The translations under genes and the position numbers were made by a program. A stretch of 64,000 bases of DNA, from NCBI GenBank assembly GCA_037013495.1, contig CM072812.1, positions 36,802,001 through 36,866,000 on the forward strand. The letters are read 5' to 3'. A model generated the notes under the pieces. That model worked only from the letters and a program-made list of their open reading frames with translations. It did no database searches and had not been told where the DNA came from. Positions 35,487 to 46,539 of the stretch are shown here, one piece after another. Each line of letters begins with the position of its first letter. Positions within the stretch are counted from its first letter, which is position 1. This stretch comes from Hippophae tibetana (taxonomy: Eukaryota; Streptophyta; Magnoliopsida; Rosales; Elaeagnaceae).

Positions 35487-35756
35487 AATTTATGCATTAA
35501 TTTGATATTGGTTTGAAATATTAACAGGCTATAATTAAAGACACACCATTGGATACTCAAAGTTCTATGAATATCAAATTCGATAAGGTGTCACTTTTAA
35601 TGCTTTAAGTTATAGTATAATTTTACATGCATTGGTTCTTTCATATTTTATAAATTTTTATGGATTACTTTGATATTGGAATGAAATATTAATAGGTTTA
35701 GTACTTGACTTGCCTTTGGATAATGAAAGTTCTATGAATATTTATTTTGATAAGGT
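35487..35756 (+). repeat. Duplicated intron-exon unit at the 3' end of the MULE gene
   Basis: A stretch of about 100 bases (TTTGATATTGG..TGAAATATTAA..AGG..., then AAAGTTCTATGAATAT and GATAAGGTG) occurs at 35487-35590 and again at 35655-35756, 168 bases apart. Both copies carry an AACAGG/AATAGG acceptor-like end followed by a short coding-like piece, as if a small exon with its intron had been duplicated. Confidence 0.7.
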
Positions 35757-36409
35757 GATTCTATTTAATGGATCATTTGTGAGTTTGAATCAAATTATGT
35801 GTGTGTTGGATTTGACGTACCAGAATGCTATTTAGTTGCAGAATGTTCAAGATTAAGCATTGATTCCATCATCTATTGGTAAAAGGAAGAAAAATAAAGT
35901 AATAAGGATTATGCAGTGTGAAGAGTATTGTAAGCCCTAGAAAGCAACAAAGGACAATAATATGTCGAATGCAAAAGAAAATTAGAATAGGATGATAATT
36001 GGTGTTTATTTTATAACTATAATAAGAATTTATCATTTTGTGCAAGTACATGTAAATTTAATCTAAAATATTAATGTTAGTTTGACAATTAATATTAATG
36101 TCATATTTGGCAATGAATACAAAACGTCAAATGCAAAAACAAGAGCATTAACAGAAGCAGAATGATAATTTGATTACAATAAATTGTCATTACAAAACAA
36201 ATGTTGAATAGGAATATATTACATTAGTTTACAAAACAAGATTTGTTTAACATTTTCACTACATCTTCAGTTTATAATAAGATAAATACATATCATTTCG
36301 CAATCATGCAACATATTCACTAAATCATTACACATAATAATATAATTAAAAATAATGAAAAATAAATCATAATCTTCAACTTCTTCCTTAATCGTACAAT
36401 CTTCATTTA

Positions 36410-37908
36410 TTATGCATTGATTCTATTTAGAAGTCCATAAATCAGTTCACCACATCCACACTCAATATTTGGATCAATCCATGAAAAATAGAAGTAGTCA
36501 TAATTTCCATGATTAGTACTCTTCCAAATTTTTCGCTAAAAACATCAAACAAATAATTTATTATCCATATATATACACTATTGATGATATTAAAAATTAA
36601 TTAAATTCCAAGGCATGAAATGAAGTATACATTTATGGTGTGTTTAGGGAGTGTGTGCTTTTGAAGGTGTGTATATGCATATGCAACATTGTTACAGTCT
36701 GTGCACATATGCTTGTGTATACATCAGGATATGTGCATCAGGGTTTGTGCGTGTGTCATGTATGTATGTGTGCAATATAAGATGTGTATATGCATTAGCA
36801 TGTATGCGTGTGTCGTGTATGTGTATATGCAACATAAGGTGTGTATGTGCATCACAATGTGTACATGTGTGTGTGTGCATTGTGTGTTTCATTAGGGTGT
36901 GTTTTATTAGGTTATAATAGATGCATGTGTGTGTAGATGTGCATGAATAGTGTGTGTGAGATTTGTTTAGGATGTGTGTGTGAGGTATATTTAAGGTGCT
37001 TGCAGTGTTTAGGGTGTATACATATGACAAAATTAGGGTGTATGCATGTATGCAATTTTAGTGTTTATGTGTAGGTTATGTGAGGATGTATGCACTAGTA
37101 TGAAGTGGTGTATGCATGTGTTTGCATTGGTGTGAGCTTGTGGGTACATGGTGTGCACTGGTTTGTGCAGGTTATGTGAAAGTGTGTGCACTAGTGTAAG
37201 GTTATGCATGTATGTGTTTGTAATAGTGTGAGCTTGTGTGTGCATGGTGTCCACTGATGTGTGCGGGTTGTGTGAGGGTACGTGTAGGGCATGCACTTGT
37301 GTGTGAGGTTATGTGAGGGTGTGTGCAGTATGTATTTCATCAGGGTTCATAGTCAATTGTTATAGACATTGTTAACTTTATACTACAATCAATTTTAAAA
37401 AATGAACATTTATAGTAGCAATCATTCAAACAACTTTGTCAAACCTAGTAATTTTTCAAACTTTGTCCAATATAGTGAAAATCATTCAAGCAATTTTTCA
37501 ATGGGAGTTTTGTCAATTTTTTTATCACAATTTGTAACATAGGGGTTATTTCGTATCACTTAAACCAATTTTTGTCAAACTTAAGTTATGGACCTAACAC
37601 AAGGGCTATTTCATATCATCTAACATATTCAAGCAATAATTCAAGCAAGTGAATCGTTTTAGTTAATCAAGAAAAATGACTGATGGAAATGTAATAAAGG
37701 ATCATTTCAGTAAAAATATTAGTGGAGCATTCACAAATCAAGAAAAAAACATAAAAAATGTTTCAAAATATCACTATACTAATGGGTGATATACCAATAA
37801 GTAACCATAAAATCTCATCCCTGGATTTTTTAGAGTCCACGACGTTGAACCTTTAGCCTCAATTCCATAATAACAATAAGGGGCTCTATTATTAATCTTG
37901 TCTTCCAT
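36410..37908 (-). CDS. Small GRF-type zinc-finger-like protein, two exons, 79 aa, probably non-functional
   Basis: Exon 1 is 37908-37795 (ATG to a TTG|GTATAT donor) and exon 2 is 36535-36410 (after TTTTTAG, to TAA). They join in phase, 38 plus 41 residues. The product reads as a plant GRF zinc-finger protein: YCYYGIEAKGSTSWTLKNPG at residues 11-30, RFYGY, then YFYFSWIDPN and GLLNRIN at the end. Three Cys positions expected to bind zinc are Tyr (residues 14, 36 and 50), so zinc binding is probably lost although the frame is open. The gene is convergent with the MULE transposase, the position that mudrB holds in MuDR, and was perhaps carried by that element. The 1.26 kb intron contains the TG-rich repeat. 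Single-exon frames hid this gene; the join rests on splice consensus and family order only. Confidence 0.65.
36635..37335. repeat. TG-rich degenerate repeat (GTGTRTGCAT-like units)
   Basis: About 700 bases are made of variants of TGTGTGTATATGCATGTG and GGTGTGTGCA without a strict period; later units such as GGTTATGTGAGGGTGTGTGC recur at intervals of about 60-65 bases (37070-37330). Open frames in this stretch (Cys/Val-rich on plus, His/Thr-rich on minus) are by-products of the repeat. It lies inside the intron of the GRF gene. Confidence 0.85.
37340..37770. other. Intron remainder of the GRF gene
   Basis: Moderately AT-rich with a few repeated words (ATTCAAGCAA, TTTGTCAA); ATTTCRTATCAYYTAA occurs at about 37549 and 37609. 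No coding signal. Confidence 0.4.
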
Positions 37909-38096
37909 TATTACACGATTGGCATGTGTTAGGACTAAAAACTGATACTGTCTCAATTAGGGGTTGATGTTCGTAGGCTAAGTTTCGTGGGTATAACATT
38001 GGGGATGACGAGATAATGATGATTAGGTGGTGATTGGGTTAGTACTTGATCACATTACACATAGAGGTGAGAGTTTTTCCTATCGGGGATGAGGGA

Positions 38097-38158
38097 TTTA
38101 TATAGAGATGGTGTGTGTATGTGTGGTGGGGGAGGGTGGGGGAGGGGTAGGGGGAGGG
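38097..38158 (-). promoter_or_regulatory. Promoter of the GRF gene: TATA box beside a G-quadruplex motif
   Basis: On the minus strand a TATA box TATATAAA (complement at 38097-38104) lies about 190 bases before the ATG. Just upstream of it the plus strand carries six G-runs of 3-5 bases separated by 1-2 bases (38128-38158), a very strong G-quadruplex motif on the non-coding side of this gene. In a window this AT-rich the tract stands out sharply. A preceding GTGTGTGTATGTGTG run suggests it grew from a TG repeat. Confidence 0.6.
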
Positions 38159-38159
38159 T

Positions 38160-39189
38160 TATTTTGATAATTTTCTAAATTAAACAGTGAAAAGACTAAA
38201 ATATCTTTGATAATTTAATTTTTAAATAAATTTAAAATTATTAGTCTTTTTTTGACACCGTTTTTATAAGTAAATGGACTAAATGTCACATTTTCAAAGT
38301 TAGTCACTAAATGATCTTTTTTTTATAAGTTTGGAGACTAATATGACATTCCACCCAAATATAAAAGTTAAACCAACTAAGCACCTTAAAATATATTAAT
38401 TTTTATAGAGACACTTCACATGAGGGGCTAGACGAGGCTATAGTTTCGATCAATTTTTTTACAAAACATTAATTACATGTATATTTTTAGTATTAAATAA
38501 ATATTTTATTTATAATAATATATTATGTTTGATTTTTTGTATGCATATTTTGGTATATTTATTAATAATATTTAGCAAATATGTGTACAAAAAGTGATAT
38601 AAATGAATATTGAGTATAATGGTTAAATATATGTATTTTTATTCAAGCATTTGACAAACATTAATTAGTTTCATGCATAAAATTATAATATTGTATGTTA
38701 TATAAATTTTTTTTAAGTCAATATAGTGTAATCCAAAATTATTTTATATATTTCTTTAATTTATGATAATAAAATACTAGTGTTAAACAATATAAAATTT
38801 AAATTAAAAAATGAGCATAACGATAAACTTAAAACTAAAAATTTTAAGATTTTTCATTCACATTTTTAAAGTTTATCATATTTTGTTGAACTCTAAATTT
38901 TTATTTTCTCTAATATTATATTGTTTTACATTTTATTTTATTTAAAACTCTTTAATATGAAAATATAATATGTTTCTAATAGTTTTTCATTCATTTTTAT
39001 CACTAATACAAAATAAGCTCGTTTTGTCGATTGAAGAAAACAGATGCAATAAGTGCAGACAAATAAATATTTGTATTTGTTAGTAATTTATTTTAACAAT
39101 ATATTTTTAAATATAATCTCAAGTTTAAAATTCTAAATTAAACCTTATTCTTTATATTTTAATACATTGTTTAATACATCAACTATAAA
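38160..39189. other. AT-rich spacer, possible right end of the MULE
   Basis: Bases 38160-38390 may hold the terminal part of the MULE, but I could not match them to a left end, which is missing. From 38400 to 39189 the sequence is AT-rich with no feature. Confidence 0.35.
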
Positions 39190-40296
39190 CCTTTGAACCA
39201 AGCTTTAAAATGGATTAGATACCTTATCCCCAACAAAAACGACTTGCTTTAAAAATTATATTCATCATCCATATTCTCAAAGTTTGATATGAAATCAGGC
39301 TTTTGGCAAATCCAAATCAAGCCTCAACATAGGTATAAAACTGCATTCACTGTTCCATTTGGATAGTTCGAGTGGAATGTTGTGTTATTTGGGCTCAAAA
39401 ATGCACCTTTTGATTTTCAGAGGATTATGAATGACATATTCAATCCCTACTCAGAATTCTGTATTGTGTACATCGATGATGTACTCGTATTCTCAAAAGA
39501 TGTCAGACAACACATCAGGCATCTCAAAACATTCTTCCATCTTATTAAGAGAAATGGTTTGGCTTTATCAGCCAAGAAAATGACTTTTTTTCAAACCAAT
39601 ATCAGGTTTCTTGGACACAACGTATCCAATGGAACAATTATTCCAATCGACCGATCACTTCAGTTTACTACAAAGTTTCCTGACACGATTATCAATAAAA
39701 CTCAGCTACAAAGGTTCCTAAGTAGCTTAAATTATGTCCTGAGTTTTTTTCCAAATATTAACAGATTGGAAAAACCACTCCATAATTGGCTTAAGAAAAC
39801 TCCTGAGCCATGGACAGAAGAACATACAAAAATTGTGCAAAAAATAAAGGCACAAGTCTAAAACATTCCTTGTTTACATCTAGCGGATTCAACACTCCCC
39901 AATATAGTAGAAACCGATGCCAGTGAGATTGGCTATGGTGGGATATTAAAACAAGTCCAAAATAACAATGAACAAATTGTTCAATTTGTCTCTGGCCATT
40001 GGAATGATTGTCAAAAAAATTATTTCACTGTCAAAAAGGAAGTTCTTTCCATAGTACTTTGTAGTTCCAAATTTCAATTAGATTTATTAAATCAATTTTT
40101 TTTACTAAGGATTGATTGCAAATCTGCAAAAGAAATTTTAATAAAAGATGTTAAAAATATTGCATCAAAACAATTTTTGGACGGATGGAAAGCTAAGCAT
40201 TTTTTATTTTGATATTGAATTTATCAGAGGAGAAAATAATTCATTACCAGATTTTCTAACTAGAGAATTTCTTCAAAACAGGTATCCAGATGAATA
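39190..40296 (+). pseudogene. Endogenous caulimovirid (pararetrovirus) RT/RNase H remnant
   Basis: The frame reads as the reverse transcriptase and RNase H part of a plant pararetrovirus integrated in the genome. Visible in order: KFDMKSGFWQIQ (RT motif A Asp), LFGLKNAPFDFQR, the catalytic YIDD at 39469-39480, and an RNase H part starting ETDASEIGYGG (39910-39945). The RNase H end is shifted out of frame near 40205. Stops lie near 39237 and 39364, and a TAA at 39859-39861 separates RT from RNase H. The N-terminal polyprotein (movement protein, protease) is absent. The fragment is an old, inactive fossil. A Ty3/gypsy origin is the alternative, but the downstream ORF and promoter favour a caulimovirid. 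Confidence 0.85.
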
Positions 40297-41944
40297 AGAA
40301 AAAGAAAGATAAGGAGAATAGGGAACCTTCAAACCTTACCATCATGAGCCTCTCATCGGCCAAACCTATTATGACATGGTCTCACGCAACACAAAACCAA
40401 ACATCATCTTCCCAAACTAATTTGGAAGAAATATCACCTCAATTAAATCTTGAGGATATAGAATTAAATGACCGCATCCAACGTTGGTTGCAAAATATGG
40501 ATCCTGACCAAATCAGGAAAACCTTTAGTTGTATCCCAGAATTAGGGAAACAAACGTCGTCATCAAATTTGGAATTAATACCCTCCAAACAAAAATCTAT
40601 TTCCCAAAAATCATCTGGAACAATTTCTATTCTAGAAAGAAGAATAACATCTTCAACATATTTTCCTCCAAGGGAATTTATTCCCAAAACAAAAATTACA
40701 TCTGAGTATTTTAAGAAATAACTAACTCAGGTGGTATCAATTTTAGAAAAAAACATTTTTTCAATCAAAACCCTTACTTGGCCATTCAAAACATGTTTGG
40801 AAAAAGGATTTTTTACCGGCCAACATTAAAATCAAAAACACCACAATACTATCATAGTATTTTGGAAATCACTGGTAGTGTGGAATTCAAGCATTTCTAT
40901 TACCCAAAATCATCAGAAGTGCAGTTTTTGACTGCCAAACTACATAAAATCTTGAATCTAGTTGATTGGGGAAATGAATTATCAAAACAGTTGAATTTTC
41001 CAGTTAGTTTAACATCATCCATCCCACATTGTAGATAGTATGACTATTGGGATTATTACCAGGCATGGTTTAATGCATTTCTTATTCAAAATAAAGATAA
41101 CCAACATTCTTGGTTGTTTTTCTTTGTTAATAAATCAATTAATCCATCTCGATTTCCATCTTGATTTTTAGAATGATGGAAATTATTCGGAAACCTTAGT
41201 GGCATTCTGATATCACCTATGAAAGAAAGTTATGAATCTTTCCAGTCACCCTATAAACCATCCACAGAGGAAGCTAGATTCCTTCCCCTGTGTATATTTT
41301 GTTCAAAATTTTACCTTCCTTGGGTATGTCAATGGGTATTAAACCTTGTGGCAACAGAGGTAATAATCATTGTCCGTTCATTCCACATCAAATGGTGGTC
41401 ATCTTTTATGATCCCAAAAACACTCTTATTACCAGCTGTTGAGAAATGGCTAACACAAAAGGGTCACCAGGATCCTCTGGTGAAGGATATACAAGCTTCT
41501 TCACTTTTATTAGCACAAAAAGCAAACATTAATGCCTTAATATCTCAAGCCAAAACTCAGGAGGAACTCTTAGAAATCATCAAACAACTATCATCTGGAC
41601 AAATATACCAAGTTTAGAAAGAAGAGCTACCAGACTCGGATGAAACCCAATCACCCGATAAAATAGTAACTCCATCACAAAACTCAGAAGAGGACTTAAT
41701 AGATTTAGAAACCTCTACTGTAGATTTAAACTTTTGGACCTCTAAAAAAATAGGTCAATTACTATTAATCATTTGGGCTTGCGTGTCCATATTAGTATTT
41801 TGGGCCTACGAGTCCATACCGTTTATTATTTTAGGCCTTCATATCCATTACTATTTATTAATTTGGGCTTGTGTGTCCACTACTATTTATTATTGGGCCT
41901 ACGTGTCCATTATTATTCTTCGGCCCATAATAAGGCCCATCTAA
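40290..41944 (+). pseudogene. Second ORF of the endogenous caulimovirid, broken
   Basis: The ATG at 40290 overlaps the end of the RNase H frame by a few bases, as in compact viral genomes. The frame is open to 40721. Homology-like coding then continues in other frames: 40778-41038 (FYRPTLKSKTPQYYHSILE ... NFPVSLTSS), a broken part around 41040-41210 rich in Trp (WDYYQAWFNAFLIQNKD), and an open part 41219-41617. An acidic tail and a final stretch lead to a stop near 41944. Endogenous florendovirus-type genomes have an ORF of uncertain function downstream of pol; this resembles that, but I cannot assign a function. Confidence 0.6.
41770..41943 (+). repeat. Short tandem repeat with GGGCC/GTGTCC words
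   Basis: About five diverged units of 30-40 bases of the type TTGGGCCTACGTGTCCAT followed by TACTATTTATTA. The unit contains the plant Site II-type core TGGGCY. It overlaps the end of the second viral ORF and lies just upstream of the promoter-like end. Confidence 0.8.
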
Positions 41945-41999
41945 ATTGTCTGAAAACAAAACGAAGTTTATTTTCACAAAAGACAAAAATATAAACAAT

Positions 42000-42270
42000 G
42001 CAGACAAGGTTGTTGTTCAAATACCCAAACAGTATTCGACAAAGTACTGTTCTATTTTCTGTCTGAAATGACGAAAAATTTACTGTTCACACAATGTAGA
42101 AATCTTCAAATAGTATCAAGTGGCAGACCAATTATTGTTCATTGAATAGTAAAAGCATCTCCATAGTATCATCACTCGATTATTTAAGAAGAACGAGATC
42201 AGAAGGAAGGGACTTCTAATTTTTGAGTTTTCTCTCTAGACTTGAATCCTCTCTACTCTCTGATTTTGTT
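42000..42270 (+). promoter_or_regulatory. Promoter-like end of the caulimovirid fragment
   Basis: It lies directly downstream of the last viral ORF, where caulimovirids keep their pregenomic RNA promoter. A TGACG word (as-1 type) is at 42069-42073, a TATTTAA box at 42181-42187, and a GAAGGAAGGGACTTCT stretch with a pyrimidine-rich leader follows. Motifs are seen; activity is not known. Confidence 0.5.
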
Positions 42271-42289
42271 TTAATTCATAACCTGTTTA

Positions 42290-45000
42290 GTTTTGATTTA
42301 TAAGTAAGTTTGTTTAATTATTTTCAGTTTTTTTATTTCTTGTTTTAAGTTTTTTATTTAATTTAAGTATTTTTATTTGTAATATCAATATAACCGACTA
42401 AGCCGCCTAATCTATCAATATAACATGTGAGTGTTATATTATATATATATATATATATATATATTGAAAGAATGTGATTTTGAATCCATTTAATATAAAA
42501 AAGTGATTGTGTAATATATTATTGAAAATATTATAAAATTAATATCATTAGAATTTATAATAATAAAAATAACACATTTATTTTGAATTGAGAAATATCA
42601 ATAAAATATCAATTTACACTCACATTAAGTATGTTACGTTACGAGATAAAATAATTTTAAAAATAATAAAACTATTTTTTTAAGAAATGTTTTCCACATT
42701 ATGCATTAAAAATAATGTGAATATAAATTTACTTTATTAGACATGCATTTGTTCTCCTTGTTAATAAATATAACTGTTACTTCAATGGAGAAAGAGAAAA
42801 AAAAAACCTTTTTGGGGTTGGAGCCGTGGAGTGGATTCATCACATCATTTTGGAGAACTCTAATTAAATATGACAAATTAAAAAAATCAATTTATACATA
42901 TGATATTTCAAGTCTCGTATTATTTTAAAAAATAAATTAGTCATATTTTTGTAATTTCATTAAAAAAATATTATCCATATAAAAATATTAGAATATTTTT
43001 AATGTTACCTAATAATGTTTTTCCTTGTTTTAGTGTAATTGATTTCTAAAAATTGAAAGAGATAGTGTTGTTTTTTTTAGATAAATTTATTATAAATTTT
43101 ATATTTTAAAAACATAATATGTTATGAATATACTAATAGAATTAAAAAGATCTAATATAATTAAATGTTAAATAAATGATAAGAATTGCAAGCAAACCGA
43201 AAATATAATTTATTATATATTTTATTTTTTTAATATTATTTTTCTTTATTTAATTTGTTAGTTAGTTAGTCAGGGTTATGAAAAATAATGTTAATATTAA
43301 AAAGACATCAAAATCTTTTAATTATCTCATATTTTAATAATCTATAAAGTCATCGTTATTTTTAATAGAATAAACTAATGATGTTAGTATCTAAAGACTA
43401 ATTTAACTTGTTAAAGAAAATAAGAATACTTATAATACTTAAGGAAACAATTTCAAAACTTAATTATATTTTAAAGCATAATTTCATAACTAATCCATTA
43501 CTTTTTTCATAAAATAAATTTATAACGTGTAATAACATATATTTCAATTTGAATGAAAAATAAAAATAAAAAATAATTAAATATTATAATTAATTGATAA
43601 TAATTTTCAATTAGATTTTAAAATTTTATAATATCAATTGTATTCTTGTTAATTTTGTTATTTCATAAAATTTAGAAAAATAGTGGATTTTCCAATGGGA
43701 TAATACTTTTAATAATAACATTTCAATTAATAAGTCACCTAGGTTATAGACTTTATAATACACGAAAATTTCAAGATAAAATGTAAAGTCATGATTGAGT
43801 GTTAAATAAAAAAATATTTTCTTATTCTTTTAATTATTATAAAAATAATATTTAAAAACTATATTTATTTTTTATAATAGCTTAATTTTATTATTATCAA
43901 AAATTAACTGCTATTTTTTATATTATTTTTTAACTTTATTGTATATAAATTATTTTAATTTAAATAACCTGTAATTGAAAAATTAAAGATAAATAAATAT
44001 ATATATATATATAATATTTTTATAATAATAATAATAATAATAATAATAAGAATAAATTATTACAAAAATAAATATAAAATTTAAATATTATTTTTAAAAT
44101 AAGTATATAAGTTATAAAATCTCATTCCAACTCCAAAACTCATGTTAGGTTTAGCATGAATTGAATAATAAGGAACACGTTTCTCCTGTCTTGTATTCTT
44201 TCCATCCTCCATCTAATAAAATTAAAATAAGCAAACTGATTCATTCTAAATTGGTCCTCCTATATTATTATTATTATTCCCAATTGCTTAAATCTTAAAG
44301 TCAATATGCCATCACTGGTCAAAATTCTAATTAAGTAGTTTTGGATTAGTCAATATATAATTTGAGTCAACTAATCAAAAATGGATGATATTATAAAAAA
44401 TTTAGTTATGATTTTTTTTAGTTATATTAAGAATAATAATCTACTCTTTCAATTAATTTTTTTTTATAATTATTATTTAAATATCATTCTTATAGATTAT
44501 CTTTAACATAAATAATAATAAATGTCAAATTTATGAAAAAAATTAAAATTTGATAATTTGTGTTCATGCTTTCATTTTTCAATTAAATAGTTAGACTGTT
44601 AAAAAATAATCAAAGTAACTAAAGTATTTTAATTAAGGTGACTAATTTTTTTTTTTTATATTTGCATCTTAAAATAATTATTCATTAATCTTAAATTAAA
44701 TTTACATATTAATATAAATCAATTAAAATTGAAAATAAATATGAAGAGAGAAAAAAATGCTTACCCTTCTCTCCATCCATGTTAATTAGTCAACCAATAA
44801 TTTCTCCAACTAATCAGATTCTTTTGTCAAAAACCAAAAATAAAATAAAATGGAACTGTTCTATAAATAATACCAAAATACTAAAAATAAACTAAACGAC
44901 CAACAACTATATTTTTACCATCCCCCAACTATATTTTTACCGTACAAGAAATATAGGAAATAAACAAAGGAAAATAAACACGAAAAAAAAAAAAATTTAT
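42290..45000. other. AT-rich spacer with microsatellites
   Basis: Contains (TA)n at 42436-42464 and (ATA)n at 44021-44049. No coding exon or element is recognised. Bases 44140-44350 and 44760-44960 are somewhat less AT-rich and form the 3' flank of the ERF gene. Confidence 0.5.
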
Positions 45001-45013
45001 CTTATGAAGAAGA

Positions 45014-46379
45014 TTATTGACTTGAACTTGTCCATTGCTGCTCTGGAAAATCTGCAGCAGTACTACTAGCTGGCCTGATTTGAACAGATGGAGGAACCCT
45101 CAAATATGGTGTTGAAGAAGGTGATGAAGAAATAGAACTGGGCAGAGGAGATGAAGAAGATGAAGAAGGGGATGAAAATTGAGAAGTCATTGAAGATGAA
45201 AAAACCATTTGATCATGAAAACTCATAGGCATCCTTAGTAAATCAACCAACTGATGAGAATAGCTCAGAATATTTCTTGAAGAGTAAGAAGAGCTCTGTA
45301 CTAAGCTGTTATGGAGTGAACTGGAATGAACAATAGGCTCAGTAGATGTAGGAATGGCTAAAAGGGTATTTGGAGAATCAGAAATTGTGAGCTGGGTAGC
45401 TGAAGAATTTGAAGTAATTGGTGATATGAGTCTAACATTTTCTGGAAAATTTAGTTTAGCTTTACTACCTCTGAAACGCAGAGCAGCTTCATCATAGGCT
45501 CTAGCTGCTGATTCAGCTGTATCAAATGTGCCTAACCAAACTCTAGCAGCCTTGAAAGGGTCTCTTATTTCAGCTGCCCATTTGCCCCATGGTCTTTGTC
45601 TGACTCCTCTGTATTTTCTTCTTGGTTCTTCTTCTCTTACTTGGGTTTCCCTGTATTCATATATTGGAGTTGATACTGTCTCATTTGGTACTGTACTGCT
45701 TGCTATTATATTTGTGTGTTGTGTAGCTGTTGTCAGATAATGTAATGAAAACGATCGAATAGTTAGAATTCTCTGTGAACAAAATACAGTACTAAACATC
45801 CTTAAAATAATGAAGAGAAACTACTTTCAATAGCTTAAACTTTTATAAGTTCGATTGTTAACGATCTTCTTCTCCTAAACTCTACTATCAAATATTGTTA
45901 CACAACTTAAATTTTTATAAAAATGTATGGCTAACCACCTTAATTATGTATAGCAAAGTAATTTTACCTCTAAAAGCAGAAGAAGAACCTTGAGGAGAAA
46001 AATGACCAAACATTGTAACAGACTGAGAAAACTGTTCAATACTTTTATCTTCTCTTCCTCTCTTATTACCAACAGTACTAGCCAATGAAGTATTGGTAAT
46101 ATTCCCTGAAGAAACAGAACAGCTAATATCTGATAACCCATGAACCAAATCATCATGAATAGAAGAATAGTCACCAGAAACTACATTTTTCAAAGCAGAA
46201 ACCATAGCTGATATCTCTCTTTCCTTATCTAAACCCAGAAACATAGTCGATGATTCTTCAAATTGTTTTTGGTTCTTAGAGAAAACCAAATGTTCTAAAG
46301 GCCATTCCTCTGTATCATCTTCTTCATTATTACTATGCCTAGCGGCATGTTTCTCAGCTTTGTCTTTTCGATTCGCCAC
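45014..46379 (-). CDS. AP2/ERF transcription factor, ABR1-like (group X), two exons
   Basis: Exon 1 is 46379-45968 (412 bases, donor AGAG|GTAAAA) and exon 2 is 45726-45014 (acceptor ACAACAG|CT), in phase, 374 codons. The single AP2 domain (residues about 175-234) reads [20 protein letters not shown] then [20 protein letters not shown], with the Ala and Asp of ERF-type DNA binding (WAAEIRD), which in this family recognises GCC-box DNA in the nucleus. Exon 1 has the acidic stretch [15 protein letters not shown] and the [16 protein letters not shown] motif seen in ABR1-type proteins, plus a basic KRGRE. The C-terminus is Ser/Pro-rich, likely a transactivation or regulatory region. The first codon given here is GTG, not ATG. 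ABR1-type proteins have Lys-Val-Ala-Asn near the start, as here, but the nearby ATG (46398-46396) is out of frame. The first in-frame ATG is at 46244 (residue 46), still upstream of the MVSAL motif. Confidence 0.9.
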
Positions 46380-46528
46380 TTTTATTTATCAAAAACATAA
46401 ACTACAATTCAAGTATACAACTCAACCCAATATCTTACCAATCAATTCTTAATAATCCATCTTAAGCCAAGTTTGTTTAAAATGAGTTTAGCTAAATAAA
46501 ATAATATAAAGTAGGCGTTCAATTCAAC

Positions 46529-46534
46529 GCCGCC
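46529..46534. promoter_or_regulatory. GCC-box core upstream of the ERF gene
   Basis: GCCGCC lies about 150 bases upstream of exon 1 of the ERF gene. It is the core of the element bound by ERF factors; the full box (AGCCGCC) has C rather than A before it. A GCCGAC (DRE-type) word is at 46907-46912. Autoregulation is conjecture. Confidence 0.3.
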
Positions 46535-46539
46535 ATTGA

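Noticed and set aside
36651..37296. Cys/Val-rich and His/Thr-rich frames on both strands
   Set aside because: Direct translations of the TG-rich repeat.
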